A DNA stretch of 35,772 bases from Candidatus Gastranaerophilales bacterium (GCA_944326015.1 CALVCJ010000015.1:1-35772); one strand, 5' to 3'. Counted from the stretch's first letter, positions 16,061 to 24,426 are shown. The notes: a model not told the origin generated them from the sequence alone. Made by a program: numbers and translations.

Positions 16061-16462
16061 ATGGTCGATAACAGATCAGCAGGATTCTTCGGAATCGGAG
16101 GCTCTTTTAATTTCAAAAGCGGAGATATATCTGGAACCGCTGCCAAAACTCAGGATGATAAAATGGGGCAAGGGGGCGAATATTTTGCGCAACAAAAACG
16201 AGCAGAGGATGAAGAAGATCAGGACAGCCAAAAATACACAGATAGAAGTGCTCAATTAAGGGCTACACTGAATTCGCTTGCCATGATGAATGTCGCAAAT
16301 GTTATTAATGCCCGTAAAAAAGCTCTTGAAGAGCAAAAAGAACACGAAAATTCTAAAAAACAAAACAACAAAGACGAAGATGAAAAAAAACGTGAAAATG
16401 CCGAAAAAGAGCTTGAAGAAGAGTTTTACAATATAGCACGAGAATTAAAAGAGGATAAATAA
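16061..16462 (+). CDS. Highly charged small protein, function unknown
   Basis: A 133-residue protein. The Gly/Phe-rich start (MVDNRSAGFFGIGGSFNFKS) contains FNFKS, a loose match to the motif noted in other unknown proteins here. The second half is a long Lys/Glu coiled-coil-like helix (LEEQKEHENSKKQ ... EKELEEEFYNIARELKEDK). No signal peptide. The start at 16061 is supported by agaggg about 11 bases upstream. Confidence 0.65.
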   Translation: MVDNRSAGFFGIGGSFNFKSGDISGTAAKTQDDKMGQGGEYFAQQKRAEDEEDQDSQKYTDRSAQLRATLNSLAMMNVANVINARKKALEEQKEHENSKKQNNKDEDEKKRENAEKELEEEFYNIARELKEDK

Positions 16463-16498
16463 GGCTATACATAAATGAAAAAACTCTAAAAAATGTTA

Positions 16499-16840
16499 TC
16501 AAGCCTCCGTGTTATTAGGACTCTTGTAATCAATACCCATTTCCTTCAGAGTTCTTATAAAATTTTGTGCACATATTTTTTGTGCTTCCGGTGGAACAAT
16601 TCTTAAAATTTCAACTGTTTTTGAAATAACAGGATCTTTGTCATACCAGCGATTATTAGCATTAACAGGTTTTACCATTGCATAGAATTTATCAATAGTT
16701 TCTTTTGATACCTTTTCCTCGATTTTTTGTAGAAAAACTTCTGCCTGAGCTCTCAGTTCAGTTTGGTAATTTCGCAAAAGCTCAATAACTTCAAGTAATA
16801 ATGGATCATGATCATACCAGCGTTTATAGGCATGTGTCAT
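16499..16840 (-). CDS. Small RWYDxDP repeat protein coupled to murA
   Basis: A 113-residue protein made of two related units: RWYDHDPLLLEVIELLR (7-23) and RWYDKDPVISKTVEILR (64-80), each followed by a helical segment. No known domain was recognised. Its ATG overlaps the stop codon of murA (TAATG), and GGAGG lies within the end of murA, so translation is coupled. This links it to peptidoglycan precursor synthesis by position only. No membrane segment or signal peptide. Confidence 0.75.
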   Translation of the reverse strand: MTHAYKRWYDHDPLLLEVIELLRNYQTELRAQAEVFLQKIEEKVSKETIDKFYAMVKPVNANNRWYDKDPVISKTVEILRIVPPEAQKICAQNFIRTLKEMGIDYKSPNNTEA

Positions 16841-18165
16841 TATAATAAACCCTCCGTTAGATTTACTTTCGGCTCAACAGCGGGAAAAACGATATCTTCT
16901 TCTCTTCTCTCTATTTTGCCTCCCAATAATCTTAGCTTATTTTCAAAATTTTCGTATCCTCTATCTATATGATGTAAGTTTTCAATAGTAGAATTGCCTT
17001 CAGCCATCAATGCCGCAACAACAAGAGAAGCACCCGCACGCAGATCACTTGCAGCCAGAGCAGTACCTGTCAATTTTTTTACACCTTTTATTATGGCATG
17101 ATTTCTATCCTGATGAATGTCTGCTCCCATTCTTCTCAATTCCGGCACCTGCATAAACCTGTTTTCGTAAAGACTTTCTGTTATAATACCGACACCGTTT
17201 GCAGTAGTTAACAAAGTCATAGCCATTGACTGCAAATCTGTGGGGAAACCAGGATAAGGCTGAGTTACAAAATTAATTGAATTAAGTCTGTTTTTGCAGG
17301 AAACTTCTATTGAATTAGGTTCAATAAGCTTAATATTTGCCCCCATTTTCAATAACTTATCCGTAAAGAAAGTCAAATGTGCCGGAAAAACATTTCTAAT
17401 TATTGCTTTTCCTTTTGTTGCAATTATTGCTGACATGAACGTGCCTGCTTCAATTCTGTCAGGAATAGTTGTATATTCTATCGGATGAAGTTTTTCCTGC
17501 TTAACCCCGTTAATTACAATTTCTGAAGTCCCTGCACCGTTTACGTCAGCTCCCATTGAGTTAAGAAAATTGGCAAGATCAACAATTTCCGGTTCCTGCG
17601 CAGCATTTTGAATTCTAGTAGAGCCATCGGCGAGAATTGACGCTAACATAAGATTTTCAGTAGCTCCGACAGATGGTATATCGAGATAAATATCCGTTCC
17701 TAAAAGTTTTGAAGCTTTTGCATGAACATATCCGTTTTCTATTTTTATTTTTGCGCCCAGAGCTTCAAGCCCTTTGATATGGAAATCAACACGTCTTTCA
17801 CCGATTGCACAGCCGCCTGGAAGTGCTACAATTGCCTCGCGGCAGCGGGAAACAAGAGCTCCAAGAACTATAAAAGATGCTCTCATTTTGCTTACAAGCT
17901 CGTATTTTGCAGTAATACTTGTCAAATTAGATGCATCAATAATCACGGATTTTTCTGTTTTGTCATACATTGTTTTTGCCCCGAGTTGTTCAATGACATT
18001 CAGCATAATTTCAACATCTGTCAGATCGGGAACATTATAAATTTTTGTTTCACCTTTAACCAATAAAGCAGCTGCCATAAGTTTTAACACAGAATTTTTT
18101 GCGCCGCCTATTGAAACCTCACCTCTTAACGGGGTACCACCTTTTATATAATATTTTTCAGTCAA
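16840..18165 (-). CDS. murA: UDP-N-acetylglucosamine 1-carboxyvinyltransferase
   Basis: A 441-residue MurA, the first committed enzyme of peptidoglycan synthesis, transferring enolpyruvate from PEP to UDP-GlcNAc in the cytoplasm. It has the conserved Lys23-Asn24 (GGAKNSVLKLM) and the active-site Cys119 in PGGCAIGERRVDFH, the residue alkylated by fosfomycin, so the enzyme should be of the sensitive type. DRIEAGTF and the C-terminal DLRAGASLVVAALMAEG are also in place. The start codon is TTG at 18165, with aaggtaag upstream and homology from MTEKYYIKGG. It is followed by the coupled RWYDxDP gene. Confidence 0.97.
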   Translation of the reverse strand: MTEKYYIKGGTPLRGEVSIGGAKNSVLKLMAAALLVKGETKIYNVPDLTDVEIMLNVIEQLGAKTMYDKTEKSVIIDASNLTSITAKYELVSKMRASFIVLGALVSRCREAIVALPGGCAIGERRVDFHIKGLEALGAKIKIENGYVHAKASKLLGTDIYLDIPSVGATENLMLASILADGSTRIQNAAQEPEIVDLANFLNSMGADVNGAGTSEIVINGVKQEKLHPIEYTTIPDRIEAGTFMSAIIATKGKAIIRNVFPAHLTFFTDKLLKMGANIKLIEPNSIEVSCKNRLNSINFVTQPYPGFPTDLQSMAMTLLTTANGVGIITESLYENRFMQVPELRRMGADIHQDRNHAIIKGVKKLTGTALAASDLRAGASLVVAALMAEGNSTIENLHHIDRGYENFENKLRLLGGKIERREEDIVFPAVEPKVNLTEGLL

Positions 18166-18341
18166 TTTTCTTACCTTTATATATAAATCATTTAACTTTA
18201 TTATTATAATAATACAATCAGTTTTGCATGATGTAAATAAGTTAAATTATGTAACAAAAATTTCTTTATTTTATAAATTACGTTAAAAAAATTTTTTTTT
18301 AATGTTTTTAATCGCTAGAAAGAGAAATGGGATAAAAAAAT

Positions 18342-19007
18342 ATGCTGAGACCGATAAGTTTTACAGGAATAAAAAATATAGGTTACGTAAGGATATATAC
18401 CTCATCGCCTGCGAATGGTTCAAGAGTCTGCATGAATATGGAACTGACCGATGACCAGGATGGAAAGGATTTAAGCAGGTATCAAAAAATTATTTCAGAA
18501 AAACCCGATTTTAAAAATGACTTCAATGATAAATTCGTCAATCTGGAATTTCAGACTATGAATGTAGAAAATGGCATTAGTGCTGTGAATATAAAAATGA
18601 ATGGCAAATCTGTTCTTGCAAACAATGATAAATTGTACCTTGTCCGATATATGAAATCACTGGCTGACAAAGTCGCCAGGATGAAAAGACAAGATTTTAA
18701 GATAAATGAAAATAACAATTTTTTCCACGAAGTTCAGAATAGTCTGATCTATGATGAATATATTGACGATTATCTTGACGGGTCTAAAGGCAGACTTGCT
18801 CTCTTCAATGGATCAAATCTTACGGAAAAATTCGACTACTATCTTAATGATGAAAATGCAAATCTTAATGAAGATCAGGAAGAAATCGTTTTTAATGCAG
18901 TTGATAACGTTATAAAAACCCTTCATGAACCGTTTTATGTTCACAAAGGCGCTGTTTACATGTCTGCATTATTAAAATGGTTTTCTGACCTACATAAAGA
19001 ATCTTAA
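18342..19007 (+). CDS. ISFTG-motif protein of unknown function
   Basis: A 221-residue soluble-looking protein. It begins MLRPISFTGIK, where ISFTG (5-9) is the short N-terminal motif shared with other unknown proteins in this window. The rest is polar and Asn/Asp-rich with no recognised domain, signal peptide or membrane helix. The start at 18342 lies about 15 bases after aaagagaaatggga. It precedes grpE by 87 bases that contain a promoter, so it is probably a separate unit. Confidence 0.7.
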   Translation: MLRPISFTGIKNIGYVRIYTSSPANGSRVCMNMELTDDQDGKDLSRYQKIISEKPDFKNDFNDKFVNLEFQTMNVENGISAVNIKMNGKSVLANNDKLYLVRYMKSLADKVARMKRQDFKINENNNFFHEVQNSLIYDEYIDDYLDGSKGRLALFNGSNLTEKFDYYLNDENANLNEDQEEIVFNAVDNVIKTLHEPFYVHKGAVYMSALLKWFSDLHKES

Positions 19008-19031
19008 TTATTAAAAAATAATAAATTTTTG

Positions 19032-19059
19032 TTGTTAATTAATATTGATAATCTATAAT
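19032..19059 (+). promoter_or_regulatory. Promoter of the grpE-dnaJ unit
   Basis: TTGTTA (19032-19037), 16-base spacer, TATAAT (19054-19059), 35 bases before the grpE ATG. No CIRCE inverted repeat (TTAGCACTC-N9-GAGTGCTAA) is present. Confidence 0.45.
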
Positions 19060-19094
19060 ATGTTTATATGATAATTTAATTAAGAGGTAGAAAT

Positions 19095-19670
19095 ATGTCA
19101 CATAAACATCATAATAACAATCCGTTTAAAAACAGTGAAAATATAGCAGAAGATTCCAAGCAAAATGAATCTTCGGAAAATACACCGTCAGATGAAACCG
19201 CAAATTCAAAATCCGAAACTGATGATGAACTTCAAAAAAAATATGACGATTTAAATCAACAATATTTACGTCTCGCTGCAGATTTTGACAATTACCGTAA
19301 AAGACAGGAACATGAAAGAGAAGAACTTTTAAAATTCGGAACCGAAAATGCCTTGAAAAAGATGATTGAAGTCCTTGATAACTTTGAACGCGGTAAAAAA
19401 GCCCTTGAAAATGTTGAAGATTGCCAAAAAGTTAAAGAAAGTTTTGATCTTGTTCACAAACAGGTATTTGATGCTTTATCAAAATTAGGACTTGAAGTCA
19501 TCGAAACTGAAGGCAAAGAATTTGATCCGAATTTTCATGATGCAGTTATGCAGACCCCGACATCAGAACATCCGGAACACACTATAATAAGTGAACTCCA
19601 AAAAGGCTACAAAATGGGAGATAAAATTTTGAGACCCGCTCTTGTTAACGTTGCAACTTCTAAAGAGTAA
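19095..19670 (+). CDS. grpE: Nucleotide exchange factor GrpE
   Basis: A 191-residue GrpE that releases ADP from DnaK. The low-complexity acidic N-terminus (about 1-45) leads into the long coiled coil (LNQQYLRLAADFDNYRKRQE) and the C-terminal beta domain (LEVIETEGKEFDPNFHDAVM, GYKMGDKILRPALVNVA). The Shine-Dalgarno is agaggt. dnaJ follows after 68 bases. dnaK is not between them and not in the window. Confidence 0.95.
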   Translation: MSHKHHNNNPFKNSENIAEDSKQNESSENTPSDETANSKSETDDELQKKYDDLNQQYLRLAADFDNYRKRQEHEREELLKFGTENALKKMIEVLDNFERGKKALENVEDCQKVKESFDLVHKQVFDALSKLGLEVIETEGKEFDPNFHDAVMQTPTSEHPEHTIISELQKGYKMGDKILRPALVNVATSKE

Positions 19671-19738
19671 TTTTAACTCTAAGGATTTACATGATAAAAT
19701 ATAATTACTGATACATGAATAGGGAAGAATTGAAATAA

Positions 19739-20869
19739 ATGACAGATTACTATGAAATACTTGGCGTATCAAAAGATGCGACAAAAGACGAGATAAAATC
19801 AGCTTTCAGAAAGAAAGCAAGAACTTTACACCCCGATGTAAATAAAGCTCCTGATGCTGAGGAAAAATTTAAGGAGCTCGGTAAGGCTTATGAAACTCTT
19901 ATGGATGATAGCAAGCGTGCCACATATGACAGATACGGAGAAGACGGTCTTAAAAATGCAGGATTTGATACAGGCGGACCTTTTGCCGGCGGTTTTGGCG
20001 ACTTAAATGATATTTTCAATTCATTTTTCGGGGGTATGGGCGGCTTTGGCTTTGGCGGGAGAGTTGATCCCAATGCCCCTGTTGAAGGTGATGATTTAAG
20101 ACTTGATATTGAAATAGATTTTGAACAGGCAGTTTTTGGATGTGAAAAAGAAATTAAATTTGATCATCTGGAACTGTGCCCCTCCTGTAACGGCACAGGT
20201 GCTGAAAATGGTTCCAAACCGGTAACCTGTCCCACATGCCATGGTTCTGGACAGGTCAAACAGGTAATGAGAACCCCGCTTGGCTCAATTGCACAAATTG
20301 TAACTTGTCCGGACTGCCATGGCGCGGGTAAAAAAATTACTAATCCATGCAAAACTTGCAGAGGGCAGGGAAAAATTCAAAAAGAAAAGAAAATTAATAT
20401 TAAAATTCCAGCAGGTGTTGACAATATGTCTAAAATCCGTGTATCACACGAAGGTGATGCCGGAATAAACGGAGGTCCTGCCGGAGATTTGTATGTAGTT
20501 TTACATGTAAAATCCTCAGATTATTTTAAACGTGAAGGTAATGATGTTTATTCAAGACTTGATATAACACCTTCGCAGGCTGCCTTAGGGGATGATATTA
20601 TTGTAAAAACCCTCAATGGAGAACAAAAAATTACCGTTCAAGCAGGTGTTCAAAGCGGTAATTCCATAAAGATTAAAGGAGCCGGAGTTCCTTTTATAGC
20701 AAGACCGTCACAACGCGGCGATCATGTTGTTATCGTAGCTGTTAAAACACCGACAAAACTTTCAGATGAAGAAAGAAATCTTTATAGAAAATTATACGAA
20801 ATACAAAATAATAAAAAGGCTGCACAACAATCTTCTATAATGGATAAAGTTAAAGGAGTATTCCAATAA
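19739..20869 (+). CDS. dnaJ: Chaperone DnaJ (type I Hsp40)
   Basis: A 376-residue co-chaperone that stimulates DnaK ATPase. The J domain has HPD at 31-33. A Gly/Phe linker follows (PFAGGFGDLNDIFNSFFGG), then four CxxCxGxG zinc-finger repeats (CPSCNGTG, CPTCHGSG, CPDCHGAG, CKTCRGQG), and then the two substrate-binding beta domains. All the elements of a full type I DnaJ are present. The stop codon overlaps the next start (TAATG), so translation of the beta-propeller gene is coupled to dnaJ. Confidence 0.97.
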   Translation: MTDYYEILGVSKDATKDEIKSAFRKKARTLHPDVNKAPDAEEKFKELGKAYETLMDDSKRATYDRYGEDGLKNAGFDTGGPFAGGFGDLNDIFNSFFGGMGGFGFGGRVDPNAPVEGDDLRLDIEIDFEQAVFGCEKEIKFDHLELCPSCNGTGAENGSKPVTCPTCHGSGQVKQVMRTPLGSIAQIVTCPDCHGAGKKITNPCKTCRGQGKIQKEKKINIKIPAGVDNMSKIRVSHEGDAGINGGPAGDLYVVLHVKSSDYFKREGNDVYSRLDITPSQAALGDDIIVKTLNGEQKITVQAGVQSGNSIKIKGAGVPFIARPSQRGDHVVIVAVKTPTKLSDEERNLYRKLYEIQNNKKAAQQSSIMDKVKGVFQ

Positions 20870-22341
20870 TGGTGTGGGAAGTCAAACAAATTGCGAAAGC
20901 TGTAAAATGCTGGATTATTGCAGCAGCTTTGTTTGCATTTATATCACCTTGTTTTGCTGCAAAAATTCCCGATAACATTCAACAGTTTATTAATAAAGAT
21001 TTTCCGAAAACGGATTTTCGCTTTGACGGCGTAATTATTCTGCCTGACAATACTGTTTATCTTCCGCTTTTCCCGGCCAAAATTCTTAAACCTGAATCAA
21101 TTGGAATTAAACAGACATTCCCTTCCGGGAAAAAACTTTCCGATAAACCCAATATCGTTATTTTAAATAATGATTTTGTGCTTTTAAAAGTTTTGACAGA
21201 TACACATGGCAACAAAACAATTTATAAAATGGCAAATCCACCTGTTGAATTAAGAACAGGACTTCTGCCTCAGGATATGCTTGTACCAAAAGGACTTGTT
21301 ATACCTGAAAATTTGAAGGCAATCGTCGGAAATCTTGAGATTAAAACCGTAAATGATCCAGGCATAAGGGTGGAAAATGCAAAACCTGTTGTGACAAAAC
21401 TTTCCGGTTCTACATTAAAAACGTTATCTCAAATTCCTGCATTGAAAAACAAAAATTTTTATGTATCTTCTCCGTATTCCAAAAATATTCAGGTATTAAA
21501 TCTCGGTGCAAAAACTCCTGAATACTCGCTTGCGCAAAATAATGTTCCCATATCAATAAAAGCATACAAGGATAAATTTCTTCTTGTAACAGCTTTTGAA
21601 AAACCATCGATTGATGTAATTTCTCTTGCTGATGATCAGATTATAAAACAAATCTATACAAAATCTCAACCTGACGAAATTATTATTGACAACAATAAAA
21701 ATATCGCATATATTTCAAGTCCTGAATCTTCAAGTATTTATACAGTAAACCTTGAGACTATGACCCTTTCAAAACAGATAAAAATTACCGGCATGTGTGA
21801 AAAACTTTATTTGTCAGACGACGGAACAAAACTTTTTTATTATGACAAAAAAACTCGTGATATCTGGGCAATTGAGCTTGACAACAACTATCTTTTGAAA
21901 GAAATCGGCAAATTTCCAAATGTTTCAAAAATTGTATACACAAACGACAAAATTTACATAACAAGCCGTACAAAAAACAGGCTTGCAATTATAGACTACA
22001 ACACCATAGGTTTAATTGCCGAAGTTGAAATTTGCGAAAAACCGATTGACATGCTTGCTTTCCATGAAAGGATTTATGTTTTGGGAGCAGGGGATAATTC
22101 TATTCAGGTAATTGATACAAAAACAGATGCAGTTACAGATTCAATATATTTAAATACAAACGGTTTTTCTACAAAAATTAATCGTATCGACAACACAAAT
22201 ATAGCTCTTATAACAGATACAAAGACAGCTTTGTATACTGTATTTGATCTTGGAACAAACAAGGTTATAAAAACTATTCCGATTGATATTCCTGCAAATA
22301 CAATTGTTGTGACCGAAAAAATTAAAAAATTTGACAAGTAA
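20869..22341 (+). CDS. Exported YVTN/YncE-like beta-propeller protein
   Basis: A 490-residue protein. An N-terminal signal peptide (about 1-30, ending SPCFAA|KIP) is followed by a domain of about 170 residues, rich in proline, that I do not recognise. From about 190 to 485 come repeating four-strand blades of the YVTN type (NKNIAYISSPESSSIYTVNL, NDKIYITSRTKNRLAIIDYN, HERIYVLGAGDNSIQVIDTK). Such propellers are usually periplasmic binding scaffolds; the ligand is unknown. Its start overlaps the dnaJ stop, and the methyltransferase start lies 2 bases after its own stop, so the three are translated from one mRNA. Confidence 0.85.
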   Translation: MVWEVKQIAKAVKCWIIAAALFAFISPCFAAKIPDNIQQFINKDFPKTDFRFDGVIILPDNTVYLPLFPAKILKPESIGIKQTFPSGKKLSDKPNIVILNNDFVLLKVLTDTHGNKTIYKMANPPVELRTGLLPQDMLVPKGLVIPENLKAIVGNLEIKTVNDPGIRVENAKPVVTKLSGSTLKTLSQIPALKNKNFYVSSPYSKNIQVLNLGAKTPEYSLAQNNVPISIKAYKDKFLLVTAFEKPSIDVISLADDQIIKQIYTKSQPDEIIIDNNKNIAYISSPESSSIYTVNLETMTLSKQIKITGMCEKLYLSDDGTKLFYYDKKTRDIWAIELDNNYLLKEIGKFPNVSKIVYTNDKIYITSRTKNRLAIIDYNTIGLIAEVEICEKPIDMLAFHERIYVLGAGDNSIQVIDTKTDAVTDSIYLNTNGFSTKINRIDNTNIALITDTKTALYTVFDLGTNKVIKTIPIDIPANTIVVTEKIKKFDK

Positions 22342-22343
22342 TT

Positions 22344-22913
22344 ATGATAAAATACTTTGATGACACAACCGAAGATATATTACACACGCTTGAACATACT
22401 CAAGAACAATTTTGGAATATTGCACGTGTTACAGGGGAATTTTTGTATACAATTATAAAAGCAGAAGGTTCAAAAAATGTTCTTGAAATAGGTACTTCAA
22501 ACGGATATTCGGGAATATGGCTGGGTAAAGCTGTTAAAGAAAACGGCGGACATCTTACTACAATTGAATTTTATGATAAACGTCTTGATGTTGCAAAAAA
22601 AAATTTTAAAACCTGTGGGGTTTCAGATGTAATAACAACTTTGAAGGGCTCCGCTTTAATGCATCTTGAATACCTGAGCGATGATTTTGAAATTGATTTT
22701 GCATTTGTGGATGCAAATAAATCAGAATACATAAAATATTTTGAATTTATAGATAAACATTTGAAAAAAGGCGGGATAATTGCATGTGATAACGTTTTGT
22801 CACACGAGGCAAAATGTAAACCGTTTATTGATGCGATAAATTCTAATCCTGATTACGAAAATGTAATTTTGTCTCTGCCTGCCGGATTGTCACTCGCGCG
22901 AAAATTGAGGTAA
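22344..22913 (+). CDS. SAM-dependent O-methyltransferase (family 3, COMT-like)
   Basis: A 189-residue protein of the class I methyltransferase fold. Motif I is VLEIGTSNGYSGIWL (SAM-binding loop); the acidic residue ending strand 2 is in TTIEFYDKRL. Next come FAFVDANKSEYIKYFE, with the family's metal-binding-type Asp, and GGIIACDNVLSHE. The family methylates catechol-like or other hydroxyl acceptors using a divalent metal; the substrate cannot be read from the sequence. It is the last gene of the grpE-dnaJ unit, 2 bases after the propeller gene. Confidence 0.88.
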   Translation: MIKYFDDTTEDILHTLEHTQEQFWNIARVTGEFLYTIIKAEGSKNVLEIGTSNGYSGIWLGKAVKENGGHLTTIEFYDKRLDVAKKNFKTCGVSDVITTLKGSALMHLEYLSDDFEIDFAFVDANKSEYIKYFEFIDKHLKKGGIIACDNVLSHEAKCKPFIDAINSNPDYENVILSLPAGLSLARKLR

Positions 22914-22950
22914 CTATTATATGCAAATTTCCCTCAAAGATAGCTACTAG

Positions 22951-22994
22951 AACTCGTTTCAGGGTCTTATAATGATAAGATTCCGAAACAAGTT
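22951..22994. repeat. Palindromic hairpin element
   Basis: Arms 22951-22970 and 22975-22994 pair at 18 of 20 positions (two G-U pairs) around the loop aatg. The right arm plus flank reads ccgaaacaagttcaggatga, the kind of sequence found in dispersed palindromic repeats of other bacteria. There is no T-run, so it is not a classic terminator, though it follows the dnaJ operon. Confidence 0.65.
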
Positions 22995-23084
22995 CAGGAT
23001 GACATTAGTATCCGGGTGCATTGACTTGTAAAAGCAGCATTAAAAAATATATTTGAATAATTTCAATATTAATTTAAAAGCGCT

Positions 23085-23200
23085 TCATTCAAAGTCGTAA
23101 GCTTTGTCGGGTGGAGCGGTACGCTCCCGAAAGAATGACTGAATACACCTTAGATGTTATTTAGTGTAAACTCCGATATAAGCCGCAGGATACAAGGCTT
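23085..23200 (+). ncRNA. Possible structured RNA (three-way junction plus hairpins)
   Basis: TCATTC (23085-23090) pairs with GAATGA (23133-23138). Between them lie two adjacent hairpins: CAAAG/CTTTG (23090-23106) and TCGGG..AGCG/CGCT..CCCGA (23107-23130). Further on are TACAC/GTGTA and AAGCC/GGCTT hairpins. The segment is richer in GC than its surroundings, and no known riboswitch or housekeeping RNA motif was recognised. Strand is uncertain. Confidence 0.35.
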
Positions 23201-23479
23201 GAAAATAGAAATCAAATATTCTATAATACAAAATATAGGGAAAAGTCCTAAAGGTGGCTTTACTTTTAGAGCTTTCTTCGTTCCATATATGAACAATAAA
23301 ACAATTTTAAGAGCTGCTATAACTGCTATTATGGCAACATTTACATTTAATTACTGTATGTTGTTTTAATTTTTTTTCTAATTTAGTGCTGATATGATGT
23401 GTTTTTCACGTGTTATTAATGATGTTAAGCAAGATGTTGGAAAACACTTATTGAAAAAGTTTCGTCAAAATAAAACTTG

Positions 23480-23488
23480 TGCTATAAT
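23480..23488 (+). promoter_or_regulatory. Extended -10 promoter of ruvC
   Basis: TGC-TATAAT (23480-23488), then six bases (actttt) and the ATG at 23495; no Shine-Dalgarno. Nearly identical in layout to the mfd promoter (TGC-TAAAAT). Confidence 0.55.
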
Positions 23489-23494
23489 ACTTTT

Positions 23495-23968
23495 ATGAAG
23501 ATTTTAGGCATAGATCCCGGGCTTGGTATTGTTGGCTATTCAATTGTTGATTATGAAGGGGATAAACCTGTTCTTTTGCATTCAGGATCTATTCAAACGC
23601 AGAAAGGCGCGCGTGAGTCAGTCAGACTTGTTGAAATTTTTGACGATATGACAACAATTGTTGAAAAATATAAACCAGACTGTGCTGCTATTGAAAAACT
23701 GTTTTTCTTTAGAAACAGAACAACTGTAATGCCAGTTGCGCATGCGCGGGGTGTGATTTTAACCGTACTTGAAAAACATAAGATATCTATTTTTGAATAC
23801 ACACCAATGGAAGTTAAGCAGGTTTTAACGGGTTACGGGAGAGCTGATAAAAAAGAAGTTGAGCAAATGGTGAAACTTGCTCTCGAGGTTGATAATTTAC
23901 CAAAACTTGATGATACTGTTGATTCGATTGCAATTGCAATTTGTCATACACGTTCAATTATGGTATGA
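23495..23968 (+). CDS. ruvC: Holliday junction resolvase RuvC
   Basis: A 157-residue endonuclease that resolves four-way junctions together with RuvAB. It has the expected RNase H-like motifs: GIDPGLGIVGYS with the first catalytic Asp, AAIEKLFFFRN with Glu, and the C-terminal DDTVDSIAIAICH carrying the last acidic pair. Homology starts at MKILGIDPG, so I use 23495; the longer frame would need a TTG at 23477 upstream of the -10 box. The predicted mRNA is leaderless. ruvA and ruvB are not adjacent. The membrane protein gene follows immediately and may overlap the stop. Confidence 0.95.
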   Translation: MKILGIDPGLGIVGYSIVDYEGDKPVLLHSGSIQTQKGARESVRLVEIFDDMTTIVEKYKPDCAAIEKLFFFRNRTTVMPVAHARGVILTVLEKHKISIFEYTPMEVKQVLTGYGRADKKEVEQMVKLALEVDNLPKLDDTVDSIAIAICHTRSIMV

Positions 23969-23976
23969 TAATATCT

Positions 23977-24426
23977 ATGAAAATTAATTACGTACTTTTA
24001 AGACAGATTGCTGTTTTAAGCGCATTTTTTGGGGGGTTGCTCGGCGTTGTAACCTTAATTCCTTATGTTGGAGCTGTTTCTTTTATATTTGTAATATGTT
24101 TTATTGCGCCTCTTGTAATCCAGATTCTGATTAAATACGGATGCCTTTCATTTTCTTGTGCTAAAGACAGCGTAATAGTCGGAGCTATATCAGGATTTAT
24201 TTCTTATTTAGGATTTTCAGCGTTTTATGTTCCCTTATCCGTAATTCTCATGAAATTTTTTCATCTGGCAGCGAATTACGGAGTCGGCTTAATGCTCAAG
24301 AACGCAACTTTCTTTATACTTGTTGTAATATCAATTTTTATGGGAGTTTTAAGCGCAACAGTGAATGCATTTACCGGCTTTTTAACTTTTTATGTTCTTG
24401 AATTTATTGCTTCAATAAGAAAATAA
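23977..24426 (+). CDS. Small integral membrane protein
   Basis: A 149-residue hydrophobic protein with about four to five transmembrane helices (IAVLSAFFGGLLGVVTLIPY, FIFVICFIAPLVIQILI, a Gly/Ser/Ala-rich third, and two more near 110-145). No family recognised. The start could be ATG 23977 or ATG 23965; the latter overlaps the ruvC stop (ATGA). Neither has a strong Shine-Dalgarno; cotranslation with ruvC is likely. Confidence 0.7.
   Translation: MKINYVLLRQIAVLSAFFGGLLGVVTLIPYVGAVSFIFVICFIAPLVIQILIKYGCLSFSCAKDSVIVGAISGFISYLGFSAFYVPLSVILMKFFHLAANYGVGLMLKNATFFILVVISIFMGVLSATVNAFTGFLTFYVLEFIASIRK

Larger units (their letters stand above)
22914..23482. other. 570-base non-coding stretch
   Basis: It holds a long imperfect hairpin (22951-22994), a region of stacked hairpins that could be a structured RNA (23085-23200), and AT-rich sequence up to the ruvC promoter. 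A 71-codon frame at 23154-23369 has no Shine-Dalgarno and no recognisable protein features and is not called as a gene. Confidence 0.6.

Noticed and set aside
19007-19095. CIRCE (HrcA operator) upstream of grpE
   Set aside because: No TTAGCACTC/GAGTGCTAA inverted repeat was found in the gap.
23154-23369. 71-codon open frame between the methyltransferase gene and ruvC
   Set aside because: No Shine-Dalgarno, no recognisable domain, and the 5' part overlaps stable hairpins; its end (MNNKTILRAAITAIMATFTF) is hydrophobic, but support is too thin.
23477-23494. TTG start six codons upstream for ruvC
   Set aside because: It lies upstream of the -10 box; RuvC homology starts at MKILGIDPG.
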